From positions 124,001 to 188,000 of the forward strand of contig NZ_VHIB01000008.1 in assembly GCF_008087345.1 (NCBI RefSeq): 64,000 nucleotides of DNA, read 5' to 3'. Under the pieces are notes generated by a model. The model was not told where the DNA came from. It saw only the letters and a program-made list of their open reading frames with translations, and ran no database searches. How positions within the stretch are numbered: position 1 is the first letter of the stretch; every line of letters starts with the position of its first letter. Made by a program: the position numbers and the translations under genes. Positions 58,249-64,000 of this stretch are shown in pieces. The stretch comes from Nocardioides caldifontis. GTDB taxonomy: Bacteria > Actinomycetota > Actinomycetes > Propionibacteriales > Nocardioidaceae.

Positions 58249-58817
58249 CGGTTGGTCTCCAGGATCGAGTCGAGCGCGACGACGTCGTCGTCGCCGTCAG
58301 GGGGGTGGCGGTGACCCTTCGGCACGCGCGGCGGCGCCTCGGGCGCCGACCATGCGACCGCCAGCCACCCAAGACCGACGCTCAGTACGAGCGCGGTAGC
58401 GGTGCTGAGCGACGTGGACAGAACCTCCGGGGGTGCCTCGTCGTAAGTGCGTTCGTAGGCGCCGACGTAGGCGGCCACGCCGAAGAGCAGCATCCACAGC
58501 TGCATCCGACGGCGCGCCACCACGGTGATCCCGAGGCAGACCAGCACGATCGAGGCGGCCGCCACGGCGTGGCCGGCTGCGACGTCAGGAAGCAACGAGG
58601 CGCGGAGCACGTAGCCGACCCAGGCGACGCTGGCGCCGGCGAAGAGGCCGCTCAGCCGCGCCGCAGCACTGCCGACGGGTACGAGGGCAGCCACTGCACC
58701 CGTGCACGCCCCGAACAACACGACGGGCTCGACCTCGAGGTCGAGCCAGTCGCCCACCATGATGAGCAAGGCGACCGCGGCCGCCAAGCCCACACCCACC
58801 ACAACGCGTGCGCGCAC
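58245..58817 (-). CDS. Multi-span membrane protein, operon partner of the heptad-repeat protein
   Basis: 190 aa from GTG 58817, chosen because GGGAGGAG lies 9 nt upstream; GTG 58862 would add 15 residues. About six hydrophobic segments (VVVGVGLAAAVALLIMVGDWL to LVLSVGLGWLAVAWSA) and a polar, His-rich tail (KGHRHPPDGDDD). No family recognised. The stop overlaps the start of the heptad-repeat gene as ATGA, so the products are probably partners. Confidence 0.7.
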   Translation of the reverse strand: MRARVVVGVGLAAAVALLIMVGDWLDLEVEPVVLFGACTGAVAALVPVGSAAARLSGLFAGASVAWVGYVLRASLLPDVAAGHAVAAASIVLVCLGITVVARRRMQLWMLLFGVAAYVGAYERTYDEAPPEVLSTSLSTATALVLSVGLGWLAVAWSAPEAPPRVPKGHRHPPDGDDDVVALDSILETNR

Positions 58818-58882
58818 GTGTACGCACTCCTCCCGGCCCTCCGGCCCCGTGATCTGTCTCACGCCATCCCGGCGCGGAGGTC

Positions 58883-58888
58883 ACAGTA
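58883..58888 (-). promoter_or_regulatory. -10 element of the heptad-repeat operon
   Basis: TACTGT, about 65 nt before GTG 58817; this operon would have a short leader with a Shine-Dalgarno. Confidence 0.4.
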
Positions 58889-59022
58889 GACGTTGTTACT
58901 GGGAAGTACGAATCCGATGCGGGCCGCGCGCCGGAAACGCTCGACGTGACGGCGCTCTCGACCGGAGAGGCTACGCACATGCGCACAAGGGACGGGACGT
59001 AGGTGCCCTCCCGCGACTGTCG

Positions 59023-59028
59023 TAGCGT
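59023..59028 (+). promoter_or_regulatory. -10 element of the flippase gene
   Basis: TAGCGT, 7 nt before GTG 59036. Confidence 0.6.
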
Positions 59029-59035
59029 TGCGCCC

Positions 59036-60271
59036 GTGCCAGGGTCCCGACAACTGCCGTCGTGGTTGGTGGGAACGGGGATCATCGCCGTCGCGATGGG
59101 CGTGATGAACGTCGCGACGTACGGCTTCACGATCATCGCTGCGCGCTACCTCGGTCCCCGGGAGTACGGCGCCCTCGCGGCGCTCATGGGGCTCCTCCTC
59201 GTGGTCAACGTCGTCTCCCTCGGGCTCCAGGCGACCGCGGCCCGCCGGGTCTCGGCCTCGCCGAACGACCAGGTGCACCGCATCGAGTCCGACATCCTCG
59301 CCGCCACCTACCGCTCCGCGGCCGCGCTGGGGCTCCTCTGCCTGGCGGCCTCGCCGGTGGTGACCCTCGTGCTGCGGCTCGACAGCTGGGTGCCCGCGGC
59401 GCTCATCGCCGTGACCGCCGTGCCGCTCACGATCATGGGCGGCCAGGCCGGGCTCCTCCAGGGCGAACGCCGCTGGCTCCCCCTGGCGGCCATCTACGTC
59501 GCCGTCGGGCTCGGCCGAGTGGTGATGGGGCTGGCCCTCCTGGTGCTCCTCGGCGGCGCCACCGGGGCGATGGTCGGCGTGGCGGTCGGCGCCTTCGCGC
59601 CGGTCGTCCTCGGCTTCTTCCTGCTGCGCCACCCGGCACGGCGCGACCGCACCGCCGCTCCCCAGCCGGGCAGCAGCCGCCGCGTGGTGCGCGAGCTGTT
59701 CCACAACTCGCTGGCGCTGCTGGCCTTCTTCGCGCTGTCGAACGCCGACGTCGTCATCGCCCGGATCACCCTCGACGAGCACGACGCCGGGCTCTACGCC
59801 GGCGGGCTGATCCTCGCCAAGGCGGTGCTCTTCCTGCCCCAGTTCGTCGTGGTCGTGGCGTTCCCGTCGATGTCGTCGGAGGCCAGCTCGCGCGCGATGA
59901 CCCTGCGGGCCCTCGGCCTGGTGCTCGCCATCGGCGCGGTCGCCACCGCCGGCGCCTGGCTGCTCCAGGAGCTCGCCGTGCAGTTCATCGGCGGCCGGGA
60001 GTACGAGGAGCTCGCCTCCGACCTCTGGGCGTTCGCCGCCGTCGGCACGATCTGGGCGATGACCCAGCTGCTCGTCTACAACGTCGTCGCCCAGCAGGAC
60101 CGCTGGCTCGTCGGCGTCGTCTGGGTCGGGCTCGCGGTGCTGGTCGCGCTCACCCTCGGCGCCGGGTCGCTGCACGGCCTGCTGGTGACGGTGGTCGCCG
60201 TGGAGGCGGTGCTGCTCGTCGTGCTGGTGCTGCTCACCCTGCGGCGGCAGCAGCAGCCCGCGGCCACCTGA
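59036..60271 (+). CDS. Polysaccharide flippase-like membrane protein (MATE/Wzx-type)
   Basis: 411 aa with about 12 membrane segments; the opening NVATYGFTIIAARYLGPREYGALAALMG is typical of oligosaccharide flippase/polysaccharide biosynthesis proteins of the MOP superfamily. Predicted to move a lipid-linked glycan or lipid across the membrane. No glycosyltransferase genes accompany it, so the substrate is unknown. Confidence 0.85.
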   Translation: MPGSRQLPSWLVGTGIIAVAMGVMNVATYGFTIIAARYLGPREYGALAALMGLLLVVNVVSLGLQATAARRVSASPNDQVHRIESDILAATYRSAAALGLLCLAASPVVTLVLRLDSWVPAALIAVTAVPLTIMGGQAGLLQGERRWLPLAAIYVAVGLGRVVMGLALLVLLGGATGAMVGVAVGAFAPVVLGFFLLRHPARRDRTAAPQPGSSRRVVRELFHNSLALLAFFALSNADVVIARITLDEHDAGLYAGGLILAKAVLFLPQFVVVVAFPSMSSEASSRAMTLRALGLVLAIGAVATAGAWLLQELAVQFIGGREYEELASDLWAFAAVGTIWAMTQLLVYNVVAQQDRWLVGVVWVGLAVLVALTLGAGSLHGLLVTVVAVEAVLLVVLVLLTLRRQQQPAAT

Positions 60272-60294
60272 GGCGTTGCTGCCGCGGACCGCGC

Positions 60295-62991
60295 CTAGTG
60301 CGCGGCCTCGTGCCAGCTCGCGCCGGTGCCCACCGACACGTCGAGGGGTACGGCGAGGTCGGCCGCACCGGCCATCTGCTGCCGGACCAGCACCTCGAGC
60401 GCCTCGACCTCTCCCGGCGCGACCTCGAACACCAGCTCGTCGTGGACCTGGAGGAGCATCCGGGAGGCCATGCCCGCCGCCCCCATCGCCTCACGCACCC
60501 GGAGCATGGCGACCTTGATGATGTCGGCCGCCGAGCCCTGGATCGGGGCGTTGAGCGCCATCCGCTCGGCCATCTCCCGACGCTGCCGGTTGTCGCTGGT
60601 GAGGTCGGGGAGGTAGCGCCGCCGGCCCAGGATGGTCTCGGTGAACCCGCTGCGCCGGGCCTCGTCGACGATCCCGCCGAGGTAGTCGCGGACCCCGCCG
60701 AAGGTCTGGAAGTACTCGTCCATCAGCCCGCGCGCCTCGGAGGGCTCGATCCGCAGCTGCTGCCCGAGCCCGTAGGCCGACAACCCGTAGGCAAGGCCGT
60801 AGTTCATCGCCTTGATCTTCGCCCGCATCGGCCCGGTGACCTCCTCGGCGGGGACGTCGAAGACCCGCGCCGCGGTCACCGAGTGGAAGTCCATGCCGGA
60901 GCGGAACGCCTCGATCAGCCCGGCGTCCTCGGACATGTGTGCCATGATCCGCATCTCGATCTGGCTGTAGTCGGCGGTCATCAGCGTCTCGTATCCCGGC
61001 CCGACGACGAACGCCTCGCGGATCCGGCGCCCCTCCTCGGTGCGGATCGGGATGTTCTGCAGGTTGGGGTCGGTGCTCGAGAGCCGCCCGGTCGCCGCGA
61101 TCAGCTGGTTGAACGTGGTGTGGATGCGTCCGTCGGGCATGACCGTCTTCAGCAGCCCCTCGACCGTCTGCCGCAACCGGGCGACGTCGCGGTGGCGCAG
61201 CAGGTGGAGCAGGAACGGGTGCTCGGTCTTCTCGAACAGGCTCTGCAACGCGTCGGCGTCGGTGGTGTAGCCGGTCTTGGTCCGCTTCGTCTTCGGCATC
61301 CCGAGCTCGTCGAAGAGCACCACCTGCAGCTGCTTCGGCGACCCGAGGTTGATCTCCTTGCCGATGACCGCGTAGGCCTCCTCGGCGGCGTCCCGCACCC
61401 CGGCGGCGAACTCGCCCTCGAGCGCCTCGAGCCGCTCGACGTCGACCGCGATCCCCGTCTGCTCCATCTCGGTGAGCACCATGACCAGCGGCAGCTCCAC
61501 GTCGGTGAGCAACGAGGTGCCGCCGCGGTCGGCGAGCTCCTCGTCGAGCGCCACCGCGAGGTCCAGGACCGCGCGCGCCTTCAGCATGGCGGTCTCTCCC
61601 GCCGTCGTGTCGCCGACGTCGTCGAGGGTCAGCTGGCCATCGTCCTCGGCCTCGGCCTTCAGCTCGCGCTTGAGGTAGCGCACCGTCAGGTCGGCGAGGT
61701 CGTAGGAGCGCTGGTCGGGGCGGGCCAGGTAGGCCGACAGCGCCGTGTCGCGGGCCAGTCCCTGGAGCCGCCATCCCCGCGCGGCGAGCGCGAGCATCGG
61801 CCCCTTCGCGTCGTGGAGCACCTTGTGGCGCGACTCGTCGGCGAACCAGGCCGCCAGGGCCGCGTCGTCCTCCGGGGTCACGGTCGTCGCGTCGAGCCAC
61901 GCCGCCCCTGTCTCGGTGGCGAGCGCCAAGGCGTGGACGTCACCGCTGCCGGCACGCCAGCTGCCGTCGACCTGCACCCCGACCCAGTCGGCGCCGGTCT
62001 GGGCCTCGAGCCACCCCGCGACCTCGCCGGGGGCGAGCCGCACGGTCTCCATCGTGAACCCGCCGGCGTCGATGACCTCCTCCGACTCGAGCGTGGCGAA
62101 GAGCCGCTCGCGCAGCACCCGGAACTCCAGCGAGTCGAAGACGGTGTGCACCTCGTGGCGGTCCCAGGGCTGCACCGCGAGGTCCTGCGGCCGCAGCGGC
62201 AGCTCGAGGTCGCAGACCAGCGCGTTGAGCTGGCGGTTGCGCATCACGTCACCGAGGTGCTCGCGGAGGGCCTCCCCCTTCTTGCCGGTGATCTTGTCGG
62301 CGTTCGCGATCACGCCGTCGAGGTCGCCGTACTGCTTGAGCCACTTGGCGGCGAACCCTTGCCCGACCCCGGGGACGCCGGGAAGGTTGTCGGAGGTCTC
62401 GCCGACGATCGCGGCGAGCTCGGGGTACTGGTGGGGGGGCAGCCCGTAACGCTCCTCGACCGCGGCCGGGGTCATCCGCTTCATCTCCGAGACCCCGCGC
62501 ATCGGGTAGATGATCGTCGTCCGGTCGTTCACGAGCTGGAACGAGTCGCGGTCGCCGGTGCAGATCAGGATTTCGAAGTCGTCCTCCATCGCCTGGGTGG
62601 CGAGGGTGCCGAGGACGTCGTCGGCCTCGAAGCCGGGCTTCTCGAGGAAGGGGATCCGGAGGGCGTTGAGCACCTCCTTGATCAACGGGATCTGGCCGGA
62701 GAACTCCGAAGGTGTCTTCGAGCGGTTGGCCTTGTACTCGACGTACTCCTCCGAGCGGAACGTCTGACGGGAGACGTCGAAGGCGACGGCGACGTGGGTC
62801 GGCTGCTCGTCGCGGAGCAGGTTGATCAGCATCGAGGTGAAGCCGTAGACCGCGTTGGTCGTCTGCCCCGTCGTCGTCGAGAAGTTCTCCGCGGGCAGCG
62901 CGAAGAACGCCCGGTAGGCCAGTGAGTGGCCGTCGAGCAGGAGCAGCCGGGGACGGCCGCTGGTGGTCGTGGCTGTCGTGGTCGCGGGCAC
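60295..62991 (-). CDS. polA: DNA polymerase I
   Basis: 898 aa. 5'-3' exonuclease domain (LLLLDGHSLAYRAFFALP, ICTGDRDSFQLV), a central 3'-5' exonuclease-like domain without the DxE/YxxxD catalytic residues, and a polymerase domain (DYSQIEMRIMAHMS, RAKIKAMNYGLAYGLSAYG, VHDELVFE). Fills gaps and removes RNA primers. Loss of proofreading residues is usual in actinobacterial PolA. GTG 62991 follows TAGAGT by 6 nt. Confidence 0.97.
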   Translation of the reverse strand: MPATTTATTTSGRPRLLLLDGHSLAYRAFFALPAENFSTTTGQTTNAVYGFTSMLINLLRDEQPTHVAVAFDVSRQTFRSEEYVEYKANRSKTPSEFSGQIPLIKEVLNALRIPFLEKPGFEADDVLGTLATQAMEDDFEILICTGDRDSFQLVNDRTTIIYPMRGVSEMKRMTPAAVEERYGLPPHQYPELAAIVGETSDNLPGVPGVGQGFAAKWLKQYGDLDGVIANADKITGKKGEALREHLGDVMRNRQLNALVCDLELPLRPQDLAVQPWDRHEVHTVFDSLEFRVLRERLFATLESEEVIDAGGFTMETVRLAPGEVAGWLEAQTGADWVGVQVDGSWRAGSGDVHALALATETGAAWLDATTVTPEDDAALAAWFADESRHKVLHDAKGPMLALAARGWRLQGLARDTALSAYLARPDQRSYDLADLTVRYLKRELKAEAEDDGQLTLDDVGDTTAGETAMLKARAVLDLAVALDEELADRGGTSLLTDVELPLVMVLTEMEQTGIAVDVERLEALEGEFAAGVRDAAEEAYAVIGKEINLGSPKQLQVVLFDELGMPKTKRTKTGYTTDADALQSLFEKTEHPFLLHLLRHRDVARLRQTVEGLLKTVMPDGRIHTTFNQLIAATGRLSSTDPNLQNIPIRTEEGRRIREAFVVGPGYETLMTADYSQIEMRIMAHMSEDAGLIEAFRSGMDFHSVTAARVFDVPAEEVTGPMRAKIKAMNYGLAYGLSAYGLGQQLRIEPSEARGLMDEYFQTFGGVRDYLGGIVDEARRSGFTETILGRRRYLPDLTSDNRQRREMAERMALNAPIQGSAADIIKVAMLRVREAMGAAGMASRMLLQVHDELVFEVAPGEVEALEVLVRQQMAGAADLAVPLDVSVGTGASWHEAAH

Positions 62992-62997
62992 GCGGCG

Positions 62998-63003
62998 ACT
63001 CTA
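62998..63003 (-). promoter_or_regulatory. -10 element of polA
   Basis: TAGAGT, 6 nt before GTG 62991. Confidence 0.6.
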
Positions 63004-63038
63004 GTCGGCGCCGCCGACAGCCCGGTGGCCCGGCAGCC

Positions 63039-63650
63039 TCAGAGGACGACCTCGCCGCGGCGGCGGCGCTGGGAGCGGCGGGCGGCCACCACGTGGCCCA
63101 CCATCCGGCCGTTGCGGCCGGACTGGCGCGCCGCGACCGGCGGCGCCGTCGGGAGCTTCGAGCGGACCGCGACGACGGTGGCGCCGCGGAGCACCGCGAC
63201 CGAGGCGAGCCCGAGCCGGGCCAGGAACCGGTTGGCCTCGCGGTCGTTGGCGCCCGGCGCCGCGACGATCCCCTCGACGCCGCTCTGCTCCGCCCAGGCG
63301 ACGGCGGCGTCGACGAGCGCCCGGCCGATCCCCTGCCGGGTCCGGCGGGTGTCGACCTGCAGGTGGCTCAGGTGCATCACGGGCTGCTCGGCGAGCGGCG
63401 AGACGGAGGCGATGCGGAGGTAGACGCACCCCGTCACCTCGCCGTCGGTCACCGCCACCACGATGCGGGCGCACGGGTCGTCCGCAGCGCGGGCGATCGC
63501 CCGGGCGGTCGTCACGTCGGGCTGCTCCACCCCGTCGGAACGGTGTGCCGTCAGCATCTCCGCCCACAGGAGCGCGAGCGCGCCGGCATCCCCTGCCACG
63601 GCGTCACGTACCTGCACCGGCACACGGGTCAACGAGGGCCTCCCAACCAT
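63039..63650 (-). CDS. GNAT family N-acetyltransferase
   Basis: 203 aa. Acetyl-CoA binding loop RRTRQGIGRALVDAAVAW (motif A) near residue 105, then EANRFLARLGL. The C-terminal 30 residues are basic (RRSQRRRRGE) and could contact nucleic acid or ribosome. Substrate unknown. ATG 63650 keeps a short arm before the fold (VQVRDAVAGDAGALALLWAEM). Confidence 0.85.
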   Translation of the reverse strand: MVGRPSLTRVPVQVRDAVAGDAGALALLWAEMLTAHRSDGVEQPDVTTARAIARAADDPCARIVVAVTDGEVTGCVYLRIASVSPLAEQPVMHLSHLQVDTRRTRQGIGRALVDAAVAWAEQSGVEGIVAAPGANDREANRFLARLGLASVAVLRGATVVAVRSKLPTAPPVAARQSGRNGRMVGHVVAARRSQRRRRGEVVL

Positions 63651-63785
63651 TGGATCCACCACCCCACCGGACGAATCCGCACCACCCCTGGCGCCGTCCC
63701 GGTGAGCCTGCCCGCGACCGGCCGCCCCCCGACCAGCAGCACGCGCAGGGGAGAATCGTTCACCCGTCAAGGGTCCTGAGTCAAC

Positions 63786-63810
63786 CTGGCCCCCTCTCCT
63801 GGGGAGCCAG
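63786..63810 (-). terminator. Terminator after livF
   Basis: CTGGC-CCCC / GGGG-A-GCCAG with loop TCTCCT, 23 bp beyond the livF stop. Confidence 0.6.
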
Positions 63811-63832
63811 TGACGGATGGGACGTCAGCGTG

Positions 63833-64000
63833 TCAGACGTCTCCGCCCAGGTAGGCGGCCTTGACCGCCTCGTCGCCGGCCAGCTCCGCGCCGGTCCCCG
63901 ACCGCACGATCTGGCCGGTCTCCAGGATGTGCGCGGTGTGCGCCCGCTTCAGCGACTGCGCGGCGTTCTGCTCCACCAGCAGCACCGTGGTGCCCTGCTG
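63833..64000 (-). CDS. livF: Branched-chain amino-acid ABC transporter ATPase, 3' end (cut by the right edge)
   Basis: Last 55 codons only. The C-terminus reads [34 protein letters not shown] and KAAYLGGDV, which is the LivF ending (VEQN H-loop region and AYLG tail). The rest of the liv operon should lie to the right. Stop TGA at 63835-63833. Confidence 0.88.
   Translation of the reverse strand, partial: QQGTTVLLVEQNAAQSLKRAHTAHILETGQIVRSGTGAELAGDEAVKAAYLGGDV

Noticed and set aside
59062-62925. 1287-codon plus-strand frame
   Set aside because: Out-of-frame shadow of the flippase and then of polA.

Overview
The window is high-GC actinobacterial chromosome. The gene content (SepH, HrdB-type sigma factor, ParC/ParE, LprG with a P55-like exporter, many actinobacteria-restricted DUF families) points to Nocardioidaceae, most like Nocardioides; that genus call is an inference. 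I see no rRNA, tRNA, CRISPR array, prophage or insertion sequence. It is mostly core genome, and the gene order (dut, hemH, sepH, rhodanese, phosphodiesterase, DUF5998, acetyltransferase, parC, parE, hrdB) resembles, from memory, the Streptomyces SCO58xx neighbourhood.

Layout. 1-6.3 kb: aconitase (cut by the left edge), an RNA uracil methyltransferase coupled to an APC permease, and a divergent pair of TrkA-type K+ regulatory proteins. 6.3-9.8 kb: operon dut-DUF3710, then an OB-fold protein coupled to DUF3159, then DUF3093, DUF4235 and DUF4193. 9.9-17.4 kb: inositol monophosphatase-like gene, ferrochelatase, MFS transporter, FAD-linked oxidase, a short form of sepH and a two-domain SDR. 17.4-25 kb: rhodanese, PIG-L deacetylase, thymidine kinase, hydrolase, phosphodiesterase, DUF5998 and a GNAT/acyl-CoA-synthetase fusion. 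25-36 kb: parC-lprG-P55-like exporter, flotillin with NfeD, carbonic anhydrase, parE and small proteins. 36-43.6 kb: a seven-domain hybrid histidine kinase preceded by a tiny upstream ORF, a hairpin-rich 437-bp gap, the principal sigma factor, an HhH-GPD DNA-repair protein and a glutamate-cysteine ligase-like gene. 43.6-54.6 kb: SDR, DUF4192, dinB, 5-oxoprolinase pxpABC, oligopeptidase B-like peptidase, a group 2 sigma factor, coaE, rpsA. 54.6-64 kb: methyltransferase, a two-gene operon for a membrane protein plus a heptad-repeat surface protein, a flippase, polA, a GNAT and the 3' end of livF.

Two organisational themes recur. First, about thirty genes have a -10 hexamer of form (T/C/G)A-NNN-T ending 6-9 nt before the start codon, which predicts leaderless mRNAs and fixes many starts. 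Several divergent pairs share promoter gaps as short as 25-31 bp. Second, operon partners are joined by 1-4 nt stop/start overlaps (GTGA, ATGA, TGATG).

I do not see a clear new defence or biosynthetic system. The most unusual local signals are the aconitase double palindrome, the SepH lacking its N-terminal domain, a parE that may use an AUC start, the leaderless 9-codon ORF coupled to the hybrid kinase, the structured gap at 39000-39436, the HhH-GPD frame running into the principal sigma gene, a SigR/SigH-type promoter before the group 2 sigma gene, and the heptad-repeat surface-protein operon.
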